From Ruminococcus champanellensis 18P13 = JCM 17042 (GTDB taxonomy: Bacteria; Bacillota; Clostridia; Oscillospirales; Ruminococcaceae), in the NCBI RefSeq assembly GCF_000210095.1, contig NC_021039.1:1482840-1546839 (forward strand): a stretch of 64,000 nt of DNA. Reading direction: 5' to 3'. Each line of letters starts with the position of its first letter. Position 1 is the first letter of the stretch. Below the pieces are notes generated by a model that did not search any database, was not told the DNA's origin, and saw nothing but the letters and a program-made list of their open reading frames with translations. Below are positions 32,990 through 42,300 of the stretch, one piece after another. Position numbers and translations under genes: made by a program.

Positions 32990-33364
32990 GGATTTCCCCT
33001 TGCATGCGTTTGACTTGGTGGCAGCGTAGCTCATATCCAGGAGCATTTTGATGGTTTCGTCTGATGCGCTGCCGTCCAGCGCCACTGTGATCCAGTGGGT
33101 TTTGTTCATGTGATATGCAGGAAAGCAGCCCGGCCGCTCCCGAAGGGAAGGAATCAGCAGGGGATCGCATTTCAGATTGACCACATCCAGCATATCCGAA
33201 CCGGACAGCCCGAGTTTATCTCTGGATACGTTCATAATCAGTGCAAACCATTTGCGGTTGCCCCTGTGGCGAAACACCTTGTGCCGGGGATGACTTGCCC
33301 AGGGACAGTCCGACTCCGACGGGTACCAGGCAAGGATGAATTGTTCAAATTCTGTTCGATTCAC
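32987..33364 (-). CDS. MmcQ/YjbR family protein
   Basis: A 125-residue protein of the MmcQ/YjbR family (CyaY-like fold). CPWASHPRHKVFRHRGNRKWFALIM, VNLKCDPLL and MNKTHWITVAL are characteristic. Often described as DNA-binding, but the biological role is poorly defined. GTG at 33364, seven bases after AGAGGCG, gives the family's usual length; a GTG at 33397 would extend it into a palindromic repeat. Confidence 0.85.
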   Translation of the reverse strand: MNRTEFEQFILAWYPSESDCPWASHPRHKVFRHRGNRKWFALIMNVSRDKLGLSGSDMLDVVNLKCDPLLIPSLRERPGCFPAYHMNKTHWITVALDGSASDETIKMLLDMSYAATKSNACKGKS

Positions 33365-33389
33365 TGTGGTCGCCTCTTGATTGGAATAA

Positions 33390-33430
33390 GGCAGCACCGC
33401 ACAAAGAATATGCGGTAGATGTTGGGCGGA
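33390..33430. repeat. REP-like palindromic repeat (copy 2)
   Basis: AAGGCAGCACCGCACAAAG is followed by TATGCGGT and GTTGGGC. The core matches copy 4 at 35878 (GGCARCAYCGSACAAAG...TATGCGG). Confidence 0.5.
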
Positions 33431-33540
33431 TTTTTCGTCATCAGATGCTGGGCAAAGCCGCCAGGCTAGCTCTGTGCAGTGTTGCTGTAAGTATGTCCTT
33501 ATTGTATCATAAACGAGGCATCACAGCAAGGCTTCTCACC

Positions 33541-33569
33541 TTGACAAAATCCTATGGGTTCGGTATACT
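33541..33569 (+). promoter_or_regulatory. Promoter of hydE
   Basis: TTGACA (33541-33546) and TATACT (33564-33569) with a 17-base spacer, 33 bases before the start codon. Confidence 0.82.
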
Positions 33570-33602
33570 ATATCATAGAAACCTACACAGAAAGGAAACG
33601 CC

Positions 33603-34643
33603 ATGCATTGCAAGGAATGGATCGACAAGCTGGAGGTACAGCCCCTGGAGCGGGCAGAATACATCCGGCTGTTGTCAGACTATACAGAGGAAGACAGGCT
33701 GTATGCCCAGGAAAAGGCACGGAAAATCGGGGATCGATACTTTGGAAAGCAGATCTTCGTCCGGGGACTGATCGAATTTACAAGCTACTGCAAAAATGAC
33801 TGCTATTACTGCGGTCTGCGCCGGAGCAATCCCAAGGCGGAGCGCTACCGACTGACGGAGGAGGAGATCCTGGATTGCTGTCGGGAGGGGTATGCCCTCG
33901 GCTTCCGCACCTTTGTACTGCAAGGGGGAGAGGACGCTTATTTCACCAGGGAGCGGATGGTACACATAATCCGGCAGATCAAAGGTGCCTATCCGGACTG
34001 CGCTCTGACCCTGTCCATCGGGGAGCGGTGTCGGGCGGATTATGCAGCATTCCGACAGGCCGGGGCTGACCGGTATCTGCTGCGGCATGAAACGGCGGAT
34101 CCGGCACATTACCGTGTTTTGCATCCGGAGCCTCTTTCCCTGGAGCATCGGATCAAATGCCTGGAAACGCTCAAGGAACTGGGTTTCCAGACCGGCTGCG
34201 GCTTTATGGTGGGATCCCCCGGGCAGACTCCGGAAACCCTGGCAGAGGACTTGCTGTTTATCCGGCGGTTGCAACCGCAAATGGTAGGTATCGGCCCCTT
34301 CATTCCCCATGGGGACACCCCTTTTCATAATAAGCCCCAGGGGACTCTGGAATTGACCCTGTTTCTGCTGAGCCTGATCCGGATCCAGCAGAAGCAGGTG
34401 CTGCTGCCTGCCACCACGGCGCTGGGTACGATTGATCCCCGAGGGCGGGAGCTTGGGATTCTGGCTGGTGCCAATGTGGTGATGCCGAATCTTTCTCCGG
34501 TGGCGGTGCGGAAGAAATATTCTCTGTACGACAACAAGATCTGCACCGGGGAGGAAAGCGCCCAGTGCCGTTCCTGTCTCCAAAAGCGGATGGAGTCCAT
34601 CGGCTACACTTTGGTGACTGACCGGGGGGATTATCCTGCGTAG
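33603..34643 (+). CDS. hydE: [FeFe] hydrogenase maturase HydE (radical SAM)
   Basis: A 346-residue radical SAM enzyme. FTSYCKNDCYYCGLR (near residue 60) provides the CxxxCxxC cluster site, followed by GEDAYFT, LSIGER and a full TIM barrel with PFIPHGDTPFHNKPQG. A second cysteine group near the C-terminus (CTGEESAQCRSCLQ) fits the auxiliary cluster seen in some HydE. It helps build the H-cluster of [FeFe] hydrogenase, consistent with hydrogen-evolving fermentation. It stands alone; hydF, hydG and the hydrogenase are not in this window. Confidence 0.88.
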   Translation: MHCKEWIDKLEVQPLERAEYIRLLSDYTEEDRLYAQEKARKIGDRYFGKQIFVRGLIEFTSYCKNDCYYCGLRRSNPKAERYRLTEEEILDCCREGYALGFRTFVLQGGEDAYFTRERMVHIIRQIKGAYPDCALTLSIGERCRADYAAFRQAGADRYLLRHETADPAHYRVLHPEPLSLEHRIKCLETLKELGFQTGCGFMVGSPGQTPETLAEDLLFIRRLQPQMVGIGPFIPHGDTPFHNKPQGTLELTLFLLSLIRIQQKQVLLPATTALGTIDPRGRELGILAGANVVMPNLSPVAVRKKYSLYDNKICTGEESAQCRSCLQKRMESIGYTLVTDRGDYPA

Positions 34644-34740
34644 CTGCTCCATTCTCAATTAAATGGACAAAAAAGTTCAATGAATCGCCGGATTGCTTCC
34701 TTGCGTTTTGAACAAAGCACGGATTTCGGAGGCGGACTGT

Positions 34741-34777
34741 GCAAAGCGCGCCGAAGGCTTTGCGCAGTGTTGCCCTA
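34741..34777. repeat. REP-like palindromic repeat (copy 3, partial)
   Basis: GCAAAGC and GCTTTGC form a stem, and GCAGTGTTGCCCTA follows, resembling the right half of the repeat family. It lies just upstream of an AT-rich gene. Confidence 0.4.
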
Positions 34778-34799
34778 CAGCTTATAAGCGGAGGAGTAT

Positions 34800-35918
34800 A
34801 TGCTCGATAAAGCCCAGGAAGACATGATCCAATCAATTTGTTTTGGATTGAAAAAAATAAAAAGCAAAAGTAAAGTCCTTATAATTCTCCAGTTGATTAC
34901 CGACGTTTATTTGTTTTCAAGCTTGCTTATGGAACTAATATCGTCGTTCTATGCATTGCCTTTCATAACGCTGATTGTTATTATAGTGAAAGCGGTACTT
35001 ACGAGCATGAAACGAGATACTGTATCATGTGCTATATGCTCAGCACTCAATTTATCAGCCTTTGCAATGGCATTTGCTTTTAAAATAATAGATTATAATA
35101 CAGCCGCTGCATTTATAATCGCCTTCATGATTTATGGTCTGCGCATAAAGCAATGTGTTATTGAAAAGAAAATCAACTCGCTCTACGGATACCCGACCTT
35201 TCATGCTTTTTTTATTATCAACGAATTAAAAAAGGACGAGTCTCTTTCCAACGAAGTGATTGCTGAATATAGTTTGATAGACAATGATCCTCTGTTAAAA
35301 AGTGAAATGAAGAGAATCCGGATGAGCCCATTGATAAATGTTATACGTCTATTGGGAGTAGTCGGGGTTGTTGCCGGAATCATTATAATGTGTAACGGTC
35401 TGAACACTTCAGTAAAGATCAACAGTGCAGGGGCGATGAATACGGTCTCAAGCTCTCCAAACGGCACTTATTTCTGTGGTTCAACAAATAAAATATGTGG
35501 TATATCAAATACCGGTATGGATAAAAATGCTGAAGATATTTATTGGTGTATAATTGGTGACGAGTGTGTTACAATAAAAGTTCCTTTGCAATACAAAGAG
35601 ATTTTCGCTAAGTTTTATAATCGTACTGAAGAAAATGATAGTTCATCTTATGATGAATATTCCAATGAAAAAGTTGAATTTCGTGGAATCGTTTGCGATG
35701 CAAGCAAATATGATGCAAGCATTATTAATACCAAAACTCTGAAATCCGAAGAGGATTCATTGATTATAACGGATAAGTTCATCGAAGTCATTTCTCCAGA
35801 TATCTTAGAGAAAAACATGAACCTCGGGTTCACGATCACTTTGATTGGTATAGCAGCTTATATGATTACGATTGTACTTAGGGCAACATCGGACAAAGCT
35901 TATGCGGCGTTGCCTTAA
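34800..35918 (+). CDS. AT-rich membrane protein of unknown function
   Basis: A 372-residue protein with hydrophobic segments near residues 25-45, 50-70, 78-95 and 98-115, one central segment (VIRLLGVVGVVAGIIIMC) and one near the C-terminus (GFTITLIGIAAYMITIVL). A soluble, probably extracellular region of about 130 residues lies between the last two. GCGGAGGAG supports the ATG at 34800. The gene is far more AT-rich than its neighbours and flanked by REP-like repeats, suggesting recent acquisition. Its final codons lie inside the downstream palindrome. No family recognised. Confidence 0.65.
   Translation: MLDKAQEDMIQSICFGLKKIKSKSKVLIILQLITDVYLFSSLLMELISSFYALPFITLIVIIVKAVLTSMKRDTVSCAICSALNLSAFAMAFAFKIIDYNTAAAFIIAFMIYGLRIKQCVIEKKINSLYGYPTFHAFFIINELKKDESLSNEVIAEYSLIDNDPLLKSEMKRIRMSPLINVIRLLGVVGVVAGIIIMCNGLNTSVKINSAGAMNTVSSSPNGTYFCGSTNKICGISNTGMDKNAEDIYWCIIGDECVTIKVPLQYKEIFAKFYNRTEENDSSSYDEYSNEKVEFRGIVCDASKYDASIINTKTLKSEEDSLIITDKFIEVISPDILEKNMNLGFTITLIGIAAYMITIVLRATSDKAYAALP
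35878..35918. repeat. REP-like palindromic repeat (copy 4)
   Basis: TTA-G-GGCAAC and GTTGCC-T-TAA flank a centre with ACAAAGCTTATGCGG. The repeat provides the last 13 codons and stop of the AT-rich membrane protein gene. Confidence 0.6.
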
Positions 35919-36041
35919 CTTAACCTTTTACAGTTCCAATGTTTGATACATAGACCGGACTTGTATTGTATAAAGCCCTCATTTTTCTTAAAATTAGTAT
36001 ACTTGATTTAATGTTTTAAAACGGAGATCTTTCGCTTTTTA

Positions 36042-36070
36042 TTGACAAGGCGTCAAAAATCTGATATACT
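36042..36070 (+). promoter_or_regulatory. Promoter of greA
   Basis: TTGACA (36042-36047) and TATACT (36065-36070) with a 17-base spacer. Confidence 0.82.
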
Positions 36071-36122
36071 AATATATTGTATAGGTGTAACCTGATATTG
36101 AAGTGAATGAGGAGTTGTTACT

Positions 36123-36593
36123 ATGGCAAAGAAGCAGATGTCCCGTGAGGGTTACGAAAAGCTGGAACAGAAGCTAAGCTATCTGATTACCGTGCGCCGT
36201 GCGGAAGTAGCACAGAAACTGAAAGAGGCACGTTCCTTCGGCGACTTGTCCGAGAATGCAGAGTACGATGAGGCAAAAAACGAACAGGGCATCCTGGAAG
36301 CGGAAATTGCCGAGCTGCAAATCACCCTGGAAAATGCGGAGATCGTGGAAGATGATAACATTTCCGTGGACGAGATCGGTATGGGCTCCATCATTGAGAT
36401 TCGCCGGGTTGGCACGGACAAGATCGAGCGGCTCCAGATCGTAGGCACCAACGAGGCAAACTTCAAGGAGGGCAAGATCTCCGACGAATCTCCCATCGGC
36501 AAATCGGCGCTGAAAAAGCGTGTGGGCGATACCTTCCTGGTAGAGGCACCCGCCGGTGAGCTGGAGTTCGAGGTTGTAGCAATTTCCAAGTAA
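36123..36593 (+). CDS. greA: Transcription elongation factor GreA
   Basis: A 156-residue GreA. The N-terminal coiled coil carries the tip acidic residues in FGDLSENAEYDEAKNEQ, and the C-terminal FKBP-like domain ends with SPIGKSALKKRVGDTFLVEAP. GreA stimulates transcript cleavage by backtracked RNA polymerase. Its gene is followed 42 bases later by lysS, and the two probably share the promoter at 36042. Confidence 0.95.
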   Translation: MAKKQMSREGYEKLEQKLSYLITVRRAEVAQKLKEARSFGDLSENAEYDEAKNEQGILEAEIAELQITLENAEIVEDDNISVDEIGMGSIIEIRRVGTDKIERLQIVGTNEANFKEGKISDESPIGKSALKKRVGDTFLVEAPAGELEFEVVAISK

Positions 36594-36596
36594 CAG

Positions 36597-36635
36597 AAAG
36601 GAGTGTGCGGAGCCGCCGAGCTGCCGCAAAGTTGC
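36597..36635 (+). promoter_or_regulatory. Shine-Dalgarno separated from the lysS start by a hairpin
   Basis: AAAGGAG (36597-36603) is 32 bases from the ATG at 36636, too far for normal initiation. Between them GCGGAGC (36607-36613) and GC-T-CCGC (36620-36627, one bulged G) can pair. Removing the hairpin leaves an effective spacing of about 11 bases. Confidence 0.45.
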
Positions 36636-38660
36636 ATGAGTGAAGTAGAAAACAGCGCTGCATTGGAAGAAGCAGTGCAGGATGTCCATATTTTAAAGAA
36701 GGTTCGCCTGGAAAAGCTGGATGAATTAAAGGTCAAGCATGAGAATCCTTACGAGATCACGAAATATCCGGTGGATGCCCACAATGCAGAATTGAAGGCT
36801 GCCTTTGAAAAAGAGGAAGCCCGGATGATCGCTGAGGCTGCCGGCGATGAGGAAAAGCTCAATGCGTTGCTGGAGGCCCAGAAGGAAAAGATCGTGCACA
36901 TTGCCGGCAGAATTATGAGCTGGCGTGACATGGGCAAGGCGAATTTTATCGATGTGCGGGACGGTTCTGACCGGATCCAGGTCTATGTGCGGATGAATGA
37001 GATTGGTAAAGAAGCCTTTGCTGACTTTAAAAAGTGGGATATCGGTGACATTGTGGGCGTAGAGGGCTTTGTGTTCCGTACCCGCAAGGGCGAAATTTCC
37101 ATACATGCCAAATCCATTGTACTGTTGTCCAAGTCCCTGCTGCCCCTGCCGGAAAAATGGCATGGTCTGAAGGATCAGGATATCCGCTACCGGCAGCGGT
37201 ATGTGGATCTGATCGTCAACCCGGACGTAAAGGACACCTTCCTCAAGCGCAGCCAGATCCTGCGGGAGGTTCGCAGCTACCTGGACAATCTGGGCTATCT
37301 GGAGGTAGATACGCCGGTGCTGCATACGCTGGAGATTGGCGCATCCGCACGTCCCTTTATTACGCACCACAATGCCCTGGATCTGGATATGTATCTGCGG
37401 ATCGAGACCGAATTGTATCTGAAGCGACTGATCGTGGGCGGCTTTGAAAAGGTATACGAGGTAGGGCGGATCTTCCGGAACGAGGGCATGGACACCTCCC
37501 ACAACCCGGAGTTCACCTCCATTGAAATGTACCAGGCTTACACCGACTATATTGGCATGATGAATCTGATCGAGGATATGTACCGGACCATTGCCCGGAA
37601 GGTATGCGGCAGTGATGTGATCACCTACCAGGGTGTGGAGATCGACATGGGCAGGCTCTGGGAGCGTCTGACCATGGTGGAGGCTGTGAAGAAGTATGCC
37701 GGTGTGGATTACAACGATTGGGCAACGGATGAACAGGCACGTGCCGTGGCAAAGGAAAAGGGCGTGGAAGTGGACGAAGGAGATGCTGCCACCAAGGGGC
37801 ATGTGCTGATCGCCTTCTTTGATGCATTTGTGGAAGAAAAGCTGATTCAGCCCACCATCATCTACGATTATCCGGTGGAGAATTCTCCCCTGGCAAAGCG
37901 GAAGCCCACTGATCCTGCATTTACCGAACGGTTCGAGTATTTCATCTACGCTCGTGAAATGGGCAACGCATTCTCTGAGTTGAACGATCCTATCGATCAG
38001 CGGGAGCGTTTTGAGCGGCAGGTTGCTGCGAAGCGTGCCCAGGGCAACAACAATGCTACCGTGGATGAGGATTTCGTTACCGCACTGGAATATGGTATGC
38101 CTCCCACCGGTGGATTGGGCTTTGGCTTGGATCGTCTGGTGATGCTGCTGACTGACAGCGCATCCATCCGGGATGTTCTGTTGTTCCCCACAATGAAGCC
38201 GTTGGACTCTGACAAGAAGGTTTCCAAGGAAGTTTCGGCTCCTGCGGAGGCTGCTCAGACGGCTCCCGTTGTGGAAGAAAAAATTGATTTTTCTAATGTT
38301 CAGATTGAGCCTTTGTTTGCTGATCAGGTCGATTTTGACACCTTCTCCAAGAGCGATTTCCGTGCCGTAAAGGTCAAGGAATGCGAAGCCGTGAAGAAGT
38401 CCAAAAAGCTCTTAAAGTTCGTTTTGGACGACGGAACTGGCGTAGATCGGGTCATTTTGAGTGGTATTCACGACTATTATGAGCCGGAAGAACTGGTTGG
38501 AAAGACCTGCATCGCCATCACCAACCTGCCGCCTCGCCCGATGATGGGCATTGATTCCTGCGGTATGCTCATCTCCGCCGTGCATCACGAAAACGGTGAA
38601 GAAAAGTTGCATTTGCTGATGGTCGATCCTCACATTCCGGCAGGCGCAAAGCTCTATTGA
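36636..38660 (+). CDS. lysS: Lysyl-tRNA synthetase with C-terminal tRNA-binding domain
   Basis: A 674-residue class II synthetase charging tRNA-Lys. Residues 1-524 are a complete LysRS: OB-fold anticodon domain (IAGRIMSWRDMGKANFIDVRD), motif 2 (VGRIFRNEGMDTSHNPEF) and motif 3 (GGLGFGLDRLVML), ending at LLFPTMKPLD as in ordinary bacterial LysRS. Residues 525-674 add a linker and an EMAPII-like tRNA-binding domain resembling the MetRS C-terminus (FSKSDFRAVKVKECEAV, VILSGIHDYYEPEELVGK, NLPPRPMMGIDSCGMLISA). The extension begins exactly at a 19-bp repeat that marks the left end of a mobile element, so it appears element-borne. The ATG at 36636 is chosen over a GTG at 36603 that overlaps the Shine-Dalgarno. 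Confidence 0.92.
   Translation: MSEVENSAALEEAVQDVHILKKVRLEKLDELKVKHENPYEITKYPVDAHNAELKAAFEKEEARMIAEAAGDEEKLNALLEAQKEKIVHIAGRIMSWRDMGKANFIDVRDGSDRIQVYVRMNEIGKEAFADFKKWDIGDIVGVEGFVFRTRKGEISIHAKSIVLLSKSLLPLPEKWHGLKDQDIRYRQRYVDLIVNPDVKDTFLKRSQILREVRSYLDNLGYLEVDTPVLHTLEIGASARPFITHHNALDLDMYLRIETELYLKRLIVGGFEKVYEVGRIFRNEGMDTSHNPEFTSIEMYQAYTDYIGMMNLIEDMYRTIARKVCGSDVITYQGVEIDMGRLWERLTMVEAVKKYAGVDYNDWATDEQARAVAKEKGVEVDEGDAATKGHVLIAFFDAFVEEKLIQPTIIYDYPVENSPLAKRKPTDPAFTERFEYFIYAREMGNAFSELNDPIDQRERFERQVAAKRAQGNNNATVDEDFVTALEYGMPPTGGLGFGLDRLVMLLTDSASIRDVLLFPTMKPLDSDKKVSKEVSAPAEAAQTAPVVEEKIDFSNVQIEPLFADQVDFDTFSKSDFRAVKVKECEAVKKSKKLLKFVLDDGTGVDRVILSGIHDYYEPEELVGKTCIAITNLPPRPMMGIDSCGMLISAVHHENGEEKLHLLMVDPHIPAGAKLY
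38190..38208. other. attL core repeat inside lysS
   Basis: Nineteen bases identical to 51398-51416. They encode the last residues of the LysRS core (T-M-K-P-L-D); the reading frame then runs on into the element-borne extension. Confidence 0.8.
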
Positions 38661-38681
38661 TTGACCTAAAATTGTCGGTGC

Positions 38682-38722
38682 TTACGCCACAACTTACGCC
38701 AATTTACTCCGAGCTTACGCCA
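38682..38722. repeat. Integrase arm-type repeats, left cluster
   Basis: TTACGCCA at 38682, 38694 and 38715, and TTACTCCG at 38704, spaced 10-12 bases apart, about one helical turn. They resemble arm-binding sites of tyrosine integrases and recur near the other end of the element. Confidence 0.65.
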
Positions 38723-38784
38723 AAAATGCGTTTGGAATTTTGCGATTGCAGACAAGTTCCGATAGCATACGATAATTTCATATG

Positions 38785-38820
38785 ATTTAAGCCCGCTGAT
38801 TTCGGTCAGCGGGCTTTTCC
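38785..38820 (+). terminator. Terminator after lysS
   Basis: AAGCCCGCTGA and TCAGCGGGCTT form a perfect 11-bp stem with T-run. A 34-base stretch containing it is repeated exactly at 51522-51555. Confidence 0.85.
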
Positions 38821-38827
38821 TATTTCT

Positions 38828-38867
38828 GCCCCTATTACATCTCTGAGATGTGATAGGGGCTTTTTTT
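38828..38867 (+). terminator. Second terminator after lysS
   Basis: GCCCCTAT-ACATCT pairs with AGATGT-ATAGGGGC, followed by seven T. Confidence 0.85.
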
Positions 38868-38998
38868 ATCCCTGAAAGGTGGTCGAAAAAAATTTTTTGA
38901 AAAATCTCAAAAAAACTTCGTACAAATCGAAAAAAATTTCCCAGTTGGTTAGTGAGGGCAAAAACCTCACGAACCTTGAAAATCGAATAGACATTCAA

Positions 38999-39130
38999 CA
39001 GGTACATTCCTGATCGGGGGTGAAAGCCCCAGCCGGATGAAGGTGCGCCACGAACTTCCTGCCCACAAGGGTTATCACGGAAAGCAAGGTTGGTAGCGAT
39101 TCCGAACCATTCTGAAATATCCGCTTGCTG
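38999..39130 (+). repeat. Structured repeat, copy 1
   Basis: A stretch of about 130 bases containing GGGGT-GAAA-GCCCC and GCCGGATGAAGGTGCG is repeated with about 80-85% identity near 51563-51685. In the second copy the tetraloop stem is GGGC-GAAA-GCCC, so the loop is kept while the closing pair changes, as expected for a folded RNA or single-stranded DNA. Confidence 0.55.
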
Positions 39131-39286
39131 CGGATAAGGCGATGAAACGATTCAGGGACAATGATACTTCCCTATGGGGCTGGCGGAGTACCCGGCAGAG
39201 GTGAGATTCCTATGAGTTCGGTCAGCAGCCGAACGCCTGTTGATTTCCTTTTACGCATTTGGGGGATGAGATCGAGTTAAATGCGA

Positions 39287-39325
39287 CCACCAAAGCACAG
39301 GACTCCGCTTCCTGTGTTTTGGTGG
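39287..39325 (+). promoter_or_regulatory. Long stem-loop upstream of parA
   Basis: CCACCAAAGCACAGG and CCTGTGTTTTGGTGG pair over 15 positions (one G-U) around a nine-base loop, ending 40 bases before the start at 39366. Role unknown; leader RNA or origin structure. Confidence 0.5.
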
Positions 39326-39365
39326 ATCAAGCGATCCAAATCTAATAAGAAGGAGGAAAAGCGAA

Positions 39366-42300
39366 ATGCCAAACTGTAAAACCATTGCTATCTGCAATCA
39401 GAAAGGCGGCACAGGCAAAACGACCACAACGGTCAATTTGGGTGTCGGGCTTGCACGACTCGGCAAGAAGGTACTCCTTGTAGATGCCGACCCGCAGGGC
39501 GACCTCACAACTTGCCTTGGGTGGCGAGATAATGACAGTCTTACGACGACCATTACCGATAAGCTATCCGGGGTTATCCGTGAAGATCATACAGACCCAC
39601 GAAGCGGCATTCTGCATCACGAGGAAAATGTCGATCTGCTCCCTGCCAACATCGAGCTGTCTGCTATGGAAATGATGCTTGTGACCGCAATGAGCCGTGA
39701 AACCATTCTGAGAAGCTATCTGAGCAAGGTCAAAGACAATTATGACTATGTACTGATTGACTGTATGCCTTCGCTCGGTATGGTCACTCTGAATGCTTTG
39801 GCGGCGGCAGATAGCGTAATCATTCCCGTGCAGGCGCAATATCTTCCGGCAAAGGGAATGACCCAACTGATGCAGACCATTGGAAAGGTCAGGCAGTACA
39901 TCAATCCGAGCCTGCGAATCGACGGTATCCTATTGAATATCGTAGATAACCGCACCAACCTCGCAAAAAGCACTGCCGACGCACTGCGAAAGAACTTTGG
40001 AAGCGTTATTAAGATATACCGTTCCTCCATTCCTATTTATCTCTCCGAGGAAGAACTTGCACAGGTGGAAGCACCTCTTACCCCTGTTTGGGAGCATCCG
40101 AAGAAAAGCCGGGTGCAGACCTTTGATATTCATCCCGAAATCCCAATGGCAGACCGTCATACCTTTGACCTTGCTTCTCACGAGGTCGAGGAGGTCAACA
40201 AAAAGGAGCGTTTCCACCGCAACTATGCGGCGATCACCGTTCTGAAAAAATGTCAGGAAGAAAACCGCTTCGCCACACCGGACGAGCAGATCATTCTCTC
40301 TAAATATGTGGGCTGGGGCGGTATTCCCGAAGCCTTTGATGAGAGAGCCGGTTCTTGGCAGACAGAGTTCGGGATGCTGAAAAACATCCTGACGCCGGAG
40401 GAATACGCTTCCGCAAGAGAAAGCACTCTGACCGCTTTCTACACGCCGCCAACGGTTATCAATGCCGTGTATAAGGTGATGAAACAGCTTGGATTCCGTG
40501 AGGGCAACATCTTGGAACCGTCCTGCGGCATCGGGCATTTTATCGGTATGCTTCCCGAAGAAATGAAGGAAAGCAAGATTTACGGTGTAGAACTGGACAC
40601 AATTTCTGCCGGCATCGCACAGCAGTTATATCAAAAGTCCTCTATCGCCGCACAGGGCTTTGAGGAAACCAACCTCCCCGACAGCTTCTTTGATGCCGTT
40701 GTGGGGAATGTACCCTTCGGGGATTTCAAAGTCCCTGACAAGCGTTACGACAAGCACAAGTTCCTCATCCACGACTACTTCTTCGCCAAATCCTTGGACA
40801 AGCTCCGTCCGGGCGGCGTAATGGTGCTCATTACGAGCAAAGGCACAATGGACAAGGAAAACTCCGCTGTCCGTAAGTATATTGCTCAGCGAGCTGACCT
40901 GCTTGGTGCTATCCGTTTGCCGAACAACACCTTTAAGGGAAATGCCGGGACGGAAGTCGTTTCGGACATTCTTATTCTGCAAAAGCGTGACCGCATTGTG
41001 GATATAGAGCCGGATTGGGTACAGCTCGGCACAGATGAAAACGGTATCCTGATGAACAGGTACTTTGTTGAGCATCCCGAAATGATACTCGGAGAGATGA
41101 AAATGGTGTCGGGGCGTTTCGGTCCCGAAGCCACCTGCGTCCCTTACGAGGGGGCAGACCTTGCCGAACAGCTCAGCGAAGCCGTTTCCAATATTCACGG
41201 TGAGCTGACCGCATATGAGGTGGAGGATGAGCTTGCAGAGGAGGACAATTCCATTCCCGCAGATCCCACCGTTCGCAACTTCTCCTATACGGTGCTGGAC
41301 GATAAAATCTACTTCCGAGAAAACAGCCGTATGGCTCCGGTGGAGGTATCCGCTACCGCAGAGAACCGCATAAAGGGTATGATCCGCATCCGTGATTCGG
41401 TCAGAAAGCTGATCGAATTGCAGACAGAGGATTACCCCGACTCGGAAATCAAAGCGGAGCAGGAGCGATTAAACGCTCTTTATGATACCTTTTCCAAGCA
41501 GTACGGACTTATAAACAGCCGTGCCAACATCTCCGCATTTTCGCAGGACAGTTCCTTTTCTTTGCTCTCGGCTCTTGAGGTCTTGGGCGATGAAGGGCAG
41601 CTTGAACGCAAGGCGGATATATTCTACAAGCGAACCATCAAACCACATACCCCGGTCACTTCCGTAGATACCGCCAGTGAAGCACTTGCCGTTTCTATGG
41701 GCGAAAAAGCCCGTGTGGATATGGATTATATGTGCGAGCTGACCGGCAAGACCGAGGAAGAAATCTTTGCAGACTTAAAGGGCGTTATCTTTCTGAATCC
41801 AATGCACGGGTACGGCAATTCCACGCAGGCAAAGTATCTGATGGCAGACGAATACCTCTCCGGCAATGTCCGGGAAAAGCTGGTACTCGCCCGAAAGTCG
41901 GCGGAGCTTTACCCCGAAGATTACACCGTCAATGTGGAAGCACTGGAACGGGTACAGCCGAAAGACCTGACCGCCAGCGAGATCGCTGTTCGGCTTGGTG
42001 CTACTTGGCTGCCGACCGAAATTGTCGAACAGTTTATGTTTGAGTTCTTGGGAACACCGAGGTACGCACAGTGGAACATCAAGGTTCATTTCTCTGCCTA
42101 TACCGGCGAGTGGAATATTGAGGGTAAGTCCTATGACCGCAGCAATGTGAAGGCATACAGTACCTACGGTACGGGGCGCATCAACGCCTATAAGATCATC
42201 GAGGAAACACTGAACCTGAAGGATGTCCGCATCTTCGACTATGTAGAGGACGCAGACGGCAAAAAGAAAGCCATTCTGAACAAGAAGGAAACGGCAATCG

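Larger units (their letters stand above)
38661..39365 (+). other. 705-bp non-coding region at the left of the element
   Basis: No convincing gene. It holds the left arm-type repeats, two terminators (38785-38820 and 38828-38867), a small hairpin (GTGAGG/CCTCAC near 38955), a structured segment repeated near 51570 (38999-39130) and a 15-base stem at 39287-39325 just upstream of the parA start. It is probably a leader or replication/transfer-control region. Confidence 0.6.
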
